A stretch of DNA of 17,490 bases. Origin: Sandarakinorhabdus sp. (GTDB taxonomy: Bacteria > Pseudomonadota > Alphaproteobacteria > Sphingomonadales > Sphingomonadaceae). A program made the translations under genes and the position numbers. Positions within the stretch are counted from its first letter, which is position 1. The number at the start of each line of letters is the position of its first letter. The DNA lies in contig JALOSK010000115.1 of assembly GCA_025458465.1 (NCBI GenBank), forward strand, positions 1-17,490, in the 5' to 3' direction. The notes beneath the pieces are model-generated. The model was not told the origin of the DNA. It made no database searches and saw only the letters and a list, made by a program, of their open reading frames with translations. This document shows, piece after piece, positions 1 through 7,045 of this stretch.

Positions 1-795
1 CACGCGGCTGCCCTTCATGCCGACGCAGGCGCCAACCGGATCGATGCTCGAATCGTTGCTGATCACGCCGATCTTGGCGCGGCTGCCCGGATCGCGGGCG
101 ACGGCCTTGATCTCGATGATGCCATCATAGATTTCCGGCACTTCCTGGGCGAACAGCTTCTTCATGTAATCGCCGTGGGCGCGGGACAGGAAGATCTGCG
201 GGCCGCGCACTTCGCGGCGCACCTGCAGGATCAGGCTGCGCACCCGGTCACCGGGCTTCAGCACTTCGCGCGGGATCTGCTGATCGCGGCGGATAACCCC
301 TTCAGCTTTCCCCAGATCCACCACCACATGGCCGAATTCGGCGCGCTTCACCACGCCGGTGATGATCTCGCCCTGACGGTCCTTGAATTCCTCGAACTGG
401 CGGTCACGCTCGGCATCGCGCACCTTCTGCACGATCACCTGCTTGGCGCCCTGGGCGGCGATGCGGCCGAATTCCACCGGCGGCAGCGGATCGACGACAA
501 AGCTGCCCAGTTCGGCCGACTTGTCCTTCTTCAGCGCGTCCTTCAGGCCGATCTGCTTGAAGAAATCTTCCGGTTCCTCAACCACTTCCAGAACGCGCCA
601 CAGCCGGGTTTCGCCGGACTTGGGATCGATCTTGGCGCGGATGTCGTTCTCGGCACCATAACGGGCGCGGGCAGCGCGCTGGATGGCGTCTTCCATCGCC
701 TCGATCACGATGCCGCGATCGATGCTCTTCTCGCGCGCCACGGCATCGGCGATGGCCAGAAGCTCGGCACGGTTGGCAGTGAGGGCGGTTGCCAT
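1..795 (-). CDS. nusA: Transcription termination/antitermination factor NusA (N-terminal part, cut by window edge)
   Basis: NusA binds RNA polymerase and nascent RNA and controls pausing, termination and antitermination. The 265 visible codons read MATALTANRAELLAIADAV, then the NusA N-terminal domain (about residues 1-140, with FGRIAAQGAKQVIVQKVRDAE), the S1 domain (about 145-215, GEIITGVVKRAEFGHVVVDL) and the start of KH1, including PEIYDGIIEIKAVARDPGSR and DPVGACVGMKGSRV. The rest lies off the left edge. The ATG (793-795) is separated from the rimP TGA by one base, and its ribosome site GGAGGA lies inside the end of rimP, so the two are translationally coupled. This rimP-nusA order is standard in proteobacteria. 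No oddities were seen. Confidence 0.97.
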   Translation of the reverse strand, partial: MATALTANRAELLAIADAVAREKSIDRGIVIEAMEDAIQRAARARYGAENDIRAKIDPKSGETRLWRVLEVVEEPEDFFKQIGLKDALKKDKSAELGSFVVDPLPPVEFGRIAAQGAKQVIVQKVRDAERDRQFEEFKDRQGEIITGVVKRAEFGHVVVDLGKAEGVIRRDQQIPREVLKPGDRVRSLILQVRREVRGPQIFLSRAHGDYMKKLFAQEVPEIYDGIIEIKAVARDPGSRAKIGVISNDSSIDPVGACVGMKGSRV

Positions 796-796
796 G

Positions 797-1381
797 TCAG
801 TCCTCCGCAGTGTCAATATCGGGGGTTTCGTTGTCGTTGTCGGCGGCAGAGCCGGATTCGATGATCTCGTCGGCGCCGCTGGCATCCAGCGGACGCGACG
901 CGGCAATCAGCCGGTTGGTGAGCACCAGCTTGGCGCCCGAAATGCTGGCCAGCGGCAACCGCAGCGTGTTGCCGTCCTTGCCGGTGATCAGCACATCATC
1001 GCCATCCAGGCCCACAATGTCGCCATGCACGCGCACGCGGCCATCCACCTTGGGCTCCAGCTTCACGCGCACTTCATGGCCGGCCCATTTCGTCCAGTCC
1101 GCCGCGCGGGTCAGCGGCCGGTCGATGCCGGGGGACGATACTTCCAGCGCATATTCGGAAGCGATCGGATCGGCCGCGTCCAGCGGTTCGTCCAGCGCGC
1201 GCGACAGGGCGGCGCACTGGTCCAGCGTCAGCTGGCCGGTGGCCGGATCTTCCGCCATCACCTGCAGGGTCATGCTGCCGGGCTGGCCCGAAAGCTGGAT
1301 GCGCACCAGTTCCAGCCCCATCGCCGCCACGACAGGGGCGATGATGGCGTCTAGCCGGGCATCAAGATCGGTGGGGGCCAA
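797..1381 (-). CDS. rimP: Ribosome maturation factor RimP
   Basis: RimP assists maturation of the 30S subunit. The 194-residue product carries the N-terminal domain (DLDARLDAIIAPVVAAMGLE) and the family signature around residues 75-95 (ASEYALEVSSPGIDRPL), followed by the Sm-like C-terminal barrel and an acidic tail rich in D/E/N. Length is normal for the family. The start is a TTG at 1379-1381, supported by GAGGA six bases upstream; no in-frame ATG or GTG fits better. It is the first gene of a rimP-nusA operon, with a candidate promoter about 100 bases upstream. TTG starts recur in rsfS and rlmH in this window. Confidence 0.95.
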   Translation of the reverse strand: MAPTDLDARLDAIIAPVVAAMGLELVRIQLSGQPGSMTLQVMAEDPATGQLTLDQCAALSRALDEPLDAADPIASEYALEVSSPGIDRPLTRAADWTKWAGHEVRVKLEPKVDGRVRVHGDIVGLDGDDVLITGKDGNTLRLPLASISGAKLVLTNRLIAASRPLDASGADEIIESGSAADNDNETPDIDTAED

Positions 1382-1478
1382 TGCGGTTCCTCAGAATGGA
1401 GCTGCGTGGCCAAAGGGTTCGGGCGCCGCCGGGAAGCCCGGCAGCCTGCAAACCATCAGCCATGCAGGGATGACGGCG

Positions 1479-1507
1479 CCTATACGCCCGCCGCCGCACT
1501 GCCGCAA
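1479..1507 (-). promoter_or_regulatory. Candidate sigma70 promoter for rimP-nusA
   Basis: On the minus strand, TTGCGG (1502-1507) and TATAGG (1479-1484) are separated by exactly 17 bases. Transcription would start near 1472, leaving a leader of about 90 bases before the rimP TTG. This is a pattern match only. Confidence 0.5.
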
Positions 1508-1546
1508 GGAAAAAGGGGTGCGGCGCGGCGCCATCGGCAGCGGCCC

Positions 1547-1575
1547 TTAACAAGACCGGTTCACTCCCCTATAGG
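1547..1575 (+). promoter_or_regulatory. Candidate sigma70 promoter for the PuuD-like membrane gene
   Basis: TTAACA (1547-1552), a 17-base spacer and TATAGG (1570-1575) precede the gene at 1609. The start point would be near 1582. Together with the minus-strand promoter at 1479-1507 it explains the 227-base divergent gap (1382-1608), in which nothing else stands out. Confidence 0.5.
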
Positions 1576-1608
1576 CCAAGCGGTCAATCACATTCGGGGT
1601 ATTCCATC

Positions 1609-2193
1609 ATGGCCAACATCCTTGGCAAACTGTCCAACGCCATCCTCATCGGCGTGGCGCTGCTCGCCGTCGTCATCTTTGGCTTCCACGGCGGCACGCT
1701 CTCCAGCGATGCTGCGCTGTGGAGCAATGGCTTTCTGCGCGTCGTCCACGTCTGGGCCGGCATCCTGTGGATCGGCCTGCTCTATTATTTCAACTTCGTG
1801 CAGATCCCCACCATGCCGGCGGTGCCCGCCGAACTGAAGCCGGCGGTGAGCAAGTATATCGCGCCCAAGGCGCTGCTGTTCTTCCGCCATGGCGCGCTGC
1901 TCACGCTGATCGCCGGCCTTGGCCTGTCGGGCGGCAACCTTGTCGCCTCGCTCACCTTTGGCGAAGGCTATCGGGTGATTGGCCTTGGCATGTGGCTGGG
2001 CATCATCATGGCCTTCAACGTCTGGTTCCTGATCTGGCCGAACCAGAAGATCGCGCTGGGCATCGTGGAAGCCGATGCCGCCGCCAAGGCCAAATCGGCG
2101 ACGACCGCGATGATCTTCAGCCGGATCAACACCATCCTGTCGTTCCCGATGCTTTATTGCATGATCGCGCACGGCCACATTGGCGCGCTGTAA
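1609..2193 (+). CDS. Urate hydroxylase PuuD-like (DUF989-type) integral membrane protein
   Basis: This 194-residue hydrophobic protein has about five membrane segments (roughly residues 10-27, 44-66, 88-110, 126-146 and 167-186). Recognisable motifs are HVWAGILWIGLLYYFNFVQ (His47 in a membrane segment), FFRHGALLTLIAGL and MWLGIIMAFNVWFLIWPNQ. These match the membrane domain of PuuD-type urate hydroxylases. PuuD proper also has a C-terminal cytochrome c domain, absent here, so urate oxidation should not be assumed. Stand-alone versions are common in sphingomonads and have no firmly assigned role. The conserved His residues suggest heme or quinone binding (inference). The gene is monocistronic, with its own promoter and a strong terminator. 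The start is an ATG with only a weak upstream GGGG. Confidence 0.8.
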   Translation: MANILGKLSNAILIGVALLAVVIFGFHGGTLSSDAALWSNGFLRVVHVWAGILWIGLLYYFNFVQIPTMPAVPAELKPAVSKYIAPKALLFFRHGALLTLIAGLGLSGGNLVASLTFGEGYRVIGLGMWLGIIMAFNVWFLIWPNQKIALGIVEADAAAKAKSATTAMIFSRINTILSFPMLYCMIAHGHIGAL

Positions 2194-2218
2194 ATCCTGG
2201 CATCATGCAAACTGAAAG

Positions 2219-2249
2219 GGCCGGCCTGCACCCGCAGGCCGGCCTTTTT
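2219..2249 (+). terminator. Rho-independent terminator after the PuuD-like gene
   Basis: An 11-bp perfect stem (GGCCGGCCTGC at 2219-2229 pairing with GCAGGCCGGCC at 2234-2244) with a 4-base loop is followed by five T. It lies 25 bases after the stop codon. It faces the convergent hypothetical gene, but the minus-strand side has no good T run. Confidence 0.9.
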
Positions 2250-2258
2250 CGTGCTGGC

Positions 2259-2603
2259 TCAGGCCTTGCGGGGTGGGGCGCCCAGCCCGGCATCGGGCGC
2301 GCAATCGGGCAACTCGGCAAAATTGGCGCGGCGGCCGTTGCGGCTGATCCACACCCGCAATGACGCCAGTTCCGGGCAGGGGCGATAGCGCCAGCGGAAT
2401 TCCCAGCCATCGGCCCACTGCCGGCCTTCGCGGGCCAGGAACAGCGCCCGCGGCTGGCCGGATTGCTGCCGGTAATCACGGGCCAGCCTGTCGGCCAGCG
2501 CAGCGGCCGCCTGCGGTTCGATCGGCGGATCATAAAATTGCAGCGCGGCGGTGCCGGCGGCCAGGAACACGGCGATGAGCAGCAGGGCGCGGCGGCGGGT
2601 CAC
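2259..2603 (-). CDS. Hypothetical protein with N-terminal membrane anchor or signal
   Basis: Not a family I recognise. From the GTG at 2601-2603 the product is about 114 residues: a positively charged start (TRRR), one hydrophobic stretch (ALLLIAVFLAAGTAALQF), then a soluble domain with AAALADRLARDYRQQSG, a Trp/Arg-rich centre and two Cys (CPEL, DCAPD), one of which could pair with the other in the periplasm. I chose the GTG because AAGG lies five bases before it; an in-frame TTG at 2628-2630 would add nine residues. It is a single gene, convergent with the PuuD-like gene and divergent from rplU. Reading-frame integrity and composition suggest a real gene. Confidence 0.6.
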   Translation of the reverse strand: MTRRRALLLIAVFLAAGTAALQFYDPPIEPQAAAALADRLARDYRQQSGQPRALFLAREGRQWADGWEFRWRYRPCPELASLRVWISRNGRRANFAELPDCAPDAGLGAPPRKA

Positions 2604-2690
2604 CCCGGCCTTGTGCAACAGGCCGGGCAACTTGCCAACCGGCGTCAGGCCGCATCATGGCGTTGCCGCGCGCGCCACATCGCATGACCG

Positions 2691-2719
2691 TTGACACGCC
2701 GGGGACCATCCATTAGTGC
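2691..2719 (+). promoter_or_regulatory. Candidate sigma70 promoter of the rplU-rpmA operon
   Basis: A consensus TTGACA (2691-2696) is followed, after 17 bases, by a poor -10 (TAGTGC at 2714-2719, or TTAGTG one base earlier). The leader to rplU would be about 70 bases and holds no clear hairpin. The rest of the gap 2604-2690 shows nothing recognisable. Confidence 0.5.
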
Positions 2720-2796
2720 CCCGCCTTCGCTTGGGCCGGGATCAACCGATTCTGGCCTGCAACCTGTTTTGAAACCTTTAATCCAAGGCTGTAGTC

Positions 2797-3084
2797 ATGT
2801 TCGCAGTGGTGCGCACCGGCGGCAAGCAATACCGGGTCGCAGACGGTGACAAGATCATCGTCGAAAAGATCGATGGGGAAGCCGGCGCAGCCGTCACCCT
2901 GGAAACGCTGATGACCGGCGAAGGCGCCACCGTGAAGAACGGTGGCAGCGTGACAGCCGAGATCGTCGCCCAGACCAAGGGTGACAAGGTGATCGTGTTC
3001 AAGAAGCGCCGCCGCCACAATTATCGCCGCAAGAACGGCCACCGTCAGAACCTGACGGTCCTGAAGATCACGTCGGTCGCGTAA
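2797..3084 (+). CDS. rplU: 50S ribosomal protein bL21
   Basis: A component of the large ribosomal subunit that binds 23S rRNA. The 95-residue product begins [20 protein letters not shown] and has the C-terminal signature [20 protein letters not shown], the expected RNA-binding basic segment. Length is near the usual 100-105. The ATG is preceded by AAGG at eight bases. It is the first gene of the rplU-rpmA unit, 30 bases before rpmA. The gene looks intact, unlike its neighbour. Confidence 0.97.
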   Translation: MFAVVRTGGKQYRVADGDKIIVEKIDGEAGAAVTLETLMTGEGATVKNGGSVTAEIVAQTKGDKVIVFKKRRRHNYRRKNGHRQNLTVLKITSVA

Positions 3085-3114
3085 GCGCCGGTCGCCCGAG
3101 AAGGATAACCCACC

Positions 3115-3291
3115 ATGGCTCACAAGAAGGCAGGCGGCTCGTCGAAGAACGGTCGCGATTCGGAAAGCAAGCGCCTTGGCGTCCACACGCTGTATGCGCT
3201 GGCCACTGGCAAGGTGGTGTTCCACACCGGCAAGCTGGGTCGCAAGTACGTCTCCGTCGAACCGGTTGTGGAAGCACTGGCGGCTGAATAA
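3115..3291 (+). CDS. rpmA: 50S ribosomal protein bL27, internally shortened (58 residues)
   Basis: bL27 normally has about 85-90 residues; its N-terminal tail reaches the peptidyl-transferase centre and its barrel binds 23S rRNA. This frame starts with the canonical [23 protein letters not shown], then jumps at Val23/His24 (nt 3183/3184) to [20 protein letters not shown] and KYVSVEP, which is the family's C-terminal part. The usual middle (the KK(F/Y)GG...GNI(I/V)RQRGT...PG.NVGMGKD stretch, about 33 residues) is absent, and the frame is kept. Position after rplU, a ribosome site (GAAGGA) and a terminator just downstream all fit a genuine rpmA locus. A barrel lacking this portion is unlikely to fold normally, so the gene may be defective, replaced by another copy, or misassembled. 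Gene identity is certain; functionality is doubtful. Confidence 0.93.
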   Translation: MAHKKAGGSSKNGRDSESKRLGVHTLYALATGKVVFHTGKLGRKYVSVEPVVEALAAE

Positions 3292-3315
3292 GCCCGGCTC
3301 CATCGGCACGACCTG

Positions 3316-3350
3316 AAAAAAGGGGAGCTGGGCGACCGGCTCCCCTTTTT
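3316..3350 (+). terminator. Rho-independent terminator between rpmA and obgE
   Basis: GGGGAGC (3322-3328) pairs with GCTCCCC (3339-3345) around a 10-base loop. Flanking A (3316-3321) and T (3346-3350) runs extend the stem and give the U tract. It ends only 17 bases before the obgE ATG, so obgE must rely on read-through or a promoter inside this element. Confidence 0.85.
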
Positions 3351-3367
3351 GCTTTGGAAGCAACATC

Positions 3368-4402
3368 ATGCAGTTTCTCGATCAGGCCAAGATCTTCATC
3401 GCTTCGGGCGCCGGCGGCGACGGGGCGGTGTCGTTCCGGCGCGAGAAATATGTTGAGTATGGCGGCCCCGATGGCGGCGATGGCGGCAAGGGCGGCGATA
3501 TCATCTTCGAATGCGTCGATGGCCTCAACACGCTGATCGATTTTCGCTACAGCCAGCATTTCAAGGCAAGGCGCGGTGCTGGCGGCATGGGCCGCAACCG
3601 CAGCGGGCCGGGCGGCGGCGATCTGGTGATCAAGGTGCCCGTGGGCACCCAGATCCTTGCCGACGATGATGATCGCACCCTGATTGCCGACATGACCAGC
3701 GTGGGCCAGCGCGTCGTGCTGTTGAAGGGCGGCGATGGCGGCAAGGGCAATGATCATTACAAGTCCAGCACCAACCGCGCCCCGCGCCAGTTCCAGCCGG
3801 GCTTTCCCGGCGCGGAAATGTGGGTGTGGCTGCGCCTGAAGCTGCTCGCCGATGTGGGCCTGGTCGGCCAGCCCAATGCCGGCAAGTCCAGCTTCATCAA
3901 CGCGGTATCGAACACCAAGGCCAAGGTGGGCAATTATGCCTTCACCACGCTGAAGCCGCAGCTGGGCGTTGTTGCCCACAAGGGGCGGGAACTGGTGATG
4001 GCCGATATTCCCGGCCTGATCGCCGGCGCTGCTGAAGGTGTTGGCATCGGGGACCGGTTCCTGGGCCATATCGAACGCTGCCGCGTGCTGTTGCACATGG
4101 TGGATGCCAGCCAGCCCGGCCCGGTGGAACAGTGGCGCACGGTGCGCGAGGAACTGAGCGCCTATGGCGGCGGGCTGGATGGCAAGCCGGAAATCCTTGC
4201 CCTGACCAAGTGCGATCTTGTCACCCCGCAGGCGCTGGCCGCCAAGAAGCGCGCGCTGGAAGCCGCCAGCGGGCAGACGGTGCACATGATCAGCACGGCC
4301 ACACGGGCTGGCCTTGATGGCGTGCTGGACAAGCTGATGGAAATCGCCGGCCGGGTGCAGGCGATGAAGCAGGCGGCAGAGAAGCCGTGGTCGCCGCTGT
4401 AG
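3368..4402 (+). CDS. obgE: GTPase ObgE/CgtA
   Basis: ObgE is an essential GTPase in 50S assembly and stress control. The 344-residue protein has the glycine-rich Obg domain (about 1-158; MQFLDQAKIFIASGAGGDG, with repeated GGDGG turns) and the G domain: G1 GQPNAGKSS near residue 167, switch I TTLKPQLG, G3 DIPGLIAGAAEGVGIG, G4 TKCD (where many Obg proteins have NKxD) and G5 near ISTATRAG. The variable C-terminal tail is short. The start ATG has GGAAG seven bases upstream. It is preceded by a terminator and overlaps the proB start by 16 bases. Confidence 0.97.
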   Translation: MQFLDQAKIFIASGAGGDGAVSFRREKYVEYGGPDGGDGGKGGDIIFECVDGLNTLIDFRYSQHFKARRGAGGMGRNRSGPGGGDLVIKVPVGTQILADDDDRTLIADMTSVGQRVVLLKGGDGGKGNDHYKSSTNRAPRQFQPGFPGAEMWVWLRLKLLADVGLVGQPNAGKSSFINAVSNTKAKVGNYAFTTLKPQLGVVAHKGRELVMADIPGLIAGAAEGVGIGDRFLGHIERCRVLLHMVDASQPGPVEQWRTVREELSAYGGGLDGKPEILALTKCDLVTPQALAAKKRALEAASGQTVHMISTATRAGLDGVLDKLMEIAGRVQAMKQAAEKPWSPL

Positions 4403-5925
4403 CCGGATCGCCTGCGGCCGCCTTCGATCCCGCCAGCTGCCCGGCACTGGTGGTGAAGATCGGTTCGTCGTTGCTCGTCGATTCGGCGGGTGCGGTGCGC
4501 CGCGAATGGCTGGCCGGCGTGGTGGCCGACATCGCCGAGCGCCGCGGCGCGGGCCAGCGAATCGTCATTGTCTCGTCGGGCGCGATTGCGCTGGGCGCCC
4601 GCCGGCTGGGCCTTGAAAAGGGCGGCCGCGCCAGCCTTGAGGATGCGCAGGCCGCCGCCGCCGTCGGGCAGGTGGCGCTGGCCGGCGTGTGGGAGGCGCT
4701 GCTGGGCGCTGCCGGGCTGACGGCAGCGCAGGTGCTGTTGACGCTGGGCGATCTGGAAGACCGGCGCAGTTACCTGAACGTGGCCGCCACCATCGCCCGC
4801 CTGCTGGAACTGGGCGTGGTCCCGGTGCTGAACGAGAATGACACGGTGGCGACCAGCGAAATCCGCTTTGGCGACAACGATCGGCTGGCGGCGCGTGCGG
4901 CGCAGGCGGCTGGCGCGACCGGTGTGATCCTGCTGTCGGACGTGGACGGGCTTTACACCGCCAACCCGGCGACGGATGCAACGGCGCGGCGGCTCCCGAT
5001 CATCGAGGAATTGACGCCGGACGTGATGGCGATGGCCACCGGCGAGACGCGATCGGGCATGGGATCCGGCGGCATGGCGGCGAAATTGCTGGCGGCGCGC
5101 ATGGCGGGCGCGGCCGGCATCGCGCTGGCCATCTGCGATGGCCGTGTCGAACGCCCGCTCAGCCACTTCGCCAAGGCGGGCGGCGGCACGCTGTTCCTGC
5201 CGCCGCGCGCCGCGAAGGGCCGCAAGGCCTGGCTGGCCGGGCGCCTCACCGTGGCCGGCACGCTGACGGTGGACACCGGCGCGGCAGCGGCGCTGAAGCG
5301 CGGTGCCTCGCTGCTGGCGGCCGGGGTGCGCGGCGTTGATGGCACGTTCCAGCGCGGCGACGTGGTGGCCATCCACGGCCCGGATGGCGCGTTGCTGGGT
5401 CGTGGGCTGGCCGGTTATGATGCCGATGATGCCCGCGCCATCCTGGGCTTGCGCAACGAAGCGCAGGGTGCCGTGCTGGGCTATGCCCCGCGCGCGGCGC
5501 TTGTCCATGCTGATCACCTGGTGCTGATGGAAATTGGTGTGACCCTTCTAAGAAAGCCTGCGCTCGAACAATATAAAGACACGGTATGGTGCATCGCTTC
5601 TTCTCGGTATGTTCATGAAATTGTGATAGGATACACTTCGCGAAATTCAAAAAAAAGACTTAGTGAGTACAAGAGGTTTGGATGGGATTGCATGGTCGTA
5701 ATTGCGGAATCGCTCACCCAGAATCAGGCGATACAACTCGAAAAATTTTTGCAGGAAATTTGTAAAAAAGGCTCTGGAAAGAGCGGCCCTTCTTTCCAGA
5801 GAAAATATTCAACTTGGCATCGCGAAAAACACTATGTTGCAAGTGTGGGGTCTGGGAAAAGCGATCCAAATAGTCCAACGCACTCCGTGTATATGGCTTG
5901 GAAGTACTCAAGTGAAGATCAATAA
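4387..5925 (+). CDS. proB: Glutamate 5-kinase ProB with a C-terminal GIY-YIG-like extension
   Basis: ProB phosphorylates glutamate in the first step of proline synthesis. Residues about 18-265 form the amino-acid kinase domain ([67 protein letters not shown]). Residues about 285-378 form the PUA domain ([20 protein letters not shown] to LVHADHLVL). A normal ProB (about 370-380 residues) would end near nt 5523-5538. Here the frame continues for another 125-130 codons through an AT-rich block encoding a divergent GIY-YIG-like domain, giving 512 residues in all. The GTG start overlaps the end of obgE; the TAA overlaps the proA start by 14 bases. Whether the product is a fusion or is cleaved or reinitiated cannot be told from the sequence. 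The kinase itself shows no lesion. Confidence 0.93.
   Translation: MVAAVAGSPAAAFDPASCPALVVKIGSSLLVDSAGAVRREWLAGVVADIAERRGAGQRIVIVSSGAIALGARRLGLEKGGRASLEDAQAAAAVGQVALAGVWEALLGAAGLTAAQVLLTLGDLEDRRSYLNVAATIARLLELGVVPVLNENDTVATSEIRFGDNDRLAARAAQAAGATGVILLSDVDGLYTANPATDATARRLPIIEELTPDVMAMATGETRSGMGSGGMAAKLLAARMAGAAGIALAICDGRVERPLSHFAKAGGGTLFLPPRAAKGRKAWLAGRLTVAGTLTVDTGAAAALKRGASLLAAGVRGVDGTFQRGDVVAIHGPDGALLGRGLAGYDADDARAILGLRNEAQGAVLGYAPRAALVHADHLVLMEIGVTLLRKPALEQYKDTVWCIASSRYVHEIVIGYTSRNSKKRLSEYKRFGWDCMVVIAESLTQNQAIQLEKFLQEICKKGSGKSGPSFQRKYSTWHREKHYVASVGSGKSDPNSPTHSVYMAWKYSSEDQ
5527..5925 (+). other. AT-rich inserted block encoding a GIY-YIG (T5orf172-like) domain at the proB/proA junction
   Basis: From the in-frame ATG at 5527 the block reads 132 residues. 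A segment [20 protein letters not shown] is followed by [15 protein letters not shown] and [15 protein letters not shown]. This is the GIY-YIG order: strand 1, a strand ending in (V/K)IG, a helix with conserved Arg (Arg44 of the block), and a helix with the metal-binding Glu (Glu72). The canonical GIY tyrosine is replaced (VWC) and YIG reads VIG, close to the T5orf172/MUG113 style. The C-terminal half ([23 protein letters not shown]) resembles tails I remember from phage-like GIY-YIG proteins. AAA/ATA-rich codons contrast sharply with the GC-rich flanks. No Shine-Dalgarno lies before ATG 5527, so translation probably runs on from proB. Removing 375 nt between the GTG at 5537-5539 and the GTG at 5912-5914 would leave proB ending EIGEDQ-stop, with the proA overlap intact. 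Confidence 0.72.
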
Positions 5926-7045
5926 TCTGGCCCGCGCCGCGCGGGCGGCGTTGCCGGTGCTGGCGGCCGCGCCCACCGAACGCAAGGCGCACGCCATCCG
6001 CACGGCGGCCGCCGCCATCCGCGCCCGCAGTGCCGAACTGCTGGCCGCCAATGCGGCGGATGTGGCGGCCGGCACGGCGGCCGGGCTCTCTTTGGCGCTG
6101 GTGGACCGGCTGGCGCTGGATGGCAGCCGCGTGGAGGGCATTGCGGCGGGCCTCGATACGGTTGCGGGCCTGCCTGATCCGGTGGGCGAGGTGATCGCCC
6201 GCTGGAGCCGGCCCAACGGCCTGCAGTTCGAACGGGTGCGGGTGCCGCTGGGCGTCATCGGCATCCTGCTCGCTTGCATGGGCGAGGGCCTGCGTGCCGC
6301 CGGCCTGCCGGAAGCTGCCGTGCAAATGGTCCCGGCAGGCGACCGTGCGCTGGTGGGCGAGATGCTGGCGGCGCACGGCCTGATCGATGTGATCATCCCG
6401 CGCGGCGGCAAAGGGTTGGTTGCAAGGGTGCAGGCCGAAGCGCGGGTGCCGGTGCTGGCGCATCTGGATGGCATCAACCATGTCTATGTGGATGCCAGCG
6501 CCGATCCGGAAACGGCGGTGGCGGTGGTGGTGAATTCGAAACTGCGTCGTACGGCGGTGTGCGGGGCGATGGAAACATTGCTGATCGATGCCGGCGCGCC
6601 TGAAACGCTGAAGCGCCGGCTGGTGGCGGCGCTGCTCGATGGTGACTGCGAGGTGCGCGGCGATGCGGCGGTGCAGGCAATGGATGCCCGCGTGAAGCCC
6701 GCCCTCGCCGAAGACTGGGACACCGAATATCTCGATGCCATCGCCAGCGTTGCCGAAGTTGCCGGCGTCGATGGCGCCATCGCCCACATCGCCGCCCATG
6801 GCAGCCAGCACACCGAAAGCGTGATCGCGCAGGATGCGGCGGTGGCCGAACAGTTCCTTGGTCGCGTCGATGCCGCCATCGTGCTGCACAATGCCTCCAC
6901 GCAGTTCGCCGATGGCGGCGAGTTCGGCTTCGGTGCGGAAATCGGCATCGCCACGGGCCGCCTGCACGCGCGCGGGCCGGTGGCGCTGGAAGGGCTGACC
7001 ACCTTCAAGACGCTGGTGCGCGGCACGGGGCAGGTGCGCCCCTGA
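5912..7045 (+). CDS. proA: Gamma-glutamyl phosphate reductase ProA with internal in-frame deletion
   Basis: ProA reduces gamma-glutamyl phosphate to glutamate semialdehyde, following ProB. From GTG 5912 it has 377 residues, against about 415-420 in the family. The N terminus ([20 protein letters not shown]), LVDRLAL, the catalytic-Cys region ([13 protein letters not shown], Cys217) and the C-terminal signature ([21 protein letters not shown] ending [15 protein letters not shown]) are all present. At residue 118 (nt about 6265) the sequence runs VPLGVIGI straight into [20 protein letters not shown]. The expected YE.RPNVT..A..LCL..GNA.(I/L)RGG segment, about 37 residues of the nucleotide-binding domain, is missing. 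The enzyme is probably inactive unless a second copy exists. It starts inside the end of the proB frame and overlaps nadD by one base. Confidence 0.92.
   Translation: MKINNLARAARAALPVLAAAPTERKAHAIRTAAAAIRARSAELLAANAADVAAGTAAGLSLALVDRLALDGSRVEGIAAGLDTVAGLPDPVGEVIARWSRPNGLQFERVRVPLGVIGILLACMGEGLRAAGLPEAAVQMVPAGDRALVGEMLAAHGLIDVIIPRGGKGLVARVQAEARVPVLAHLDGINHVYVDASADPETAVAVVVNSKLRRTAVCGAMETLLIDAGAPETLKRRLVAALLDGDCEVRGDAAVQAMDARVKPALAEDWDTEYLDAIASVAEVAGVDGAIAHIAAHGSQHTESVIAQDAAVAEQFLGRVDAAIVLHNASTQFADGGEFGFGAEIGIATGRLHARGPVALEGLTTFKTLVRGTGQVRP

Noticed and set aside
3068..4447. Long minus-strand open frame (459 codons) opposite obgE
   Set aside because: It is the antisense shadow of obgE in GC-rich DNA; its His/Ala/Gln-rich translation has no domain and obgE is certain.
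5649..5656. Run of eight A in the GIY-YIG block as a slippage site that could fuse it to the proA frame
   Set aside because: Shifting into the proA frame meets a TAA at 5699-5701, so slippage cannot make a direct ProB-ProA fusion.
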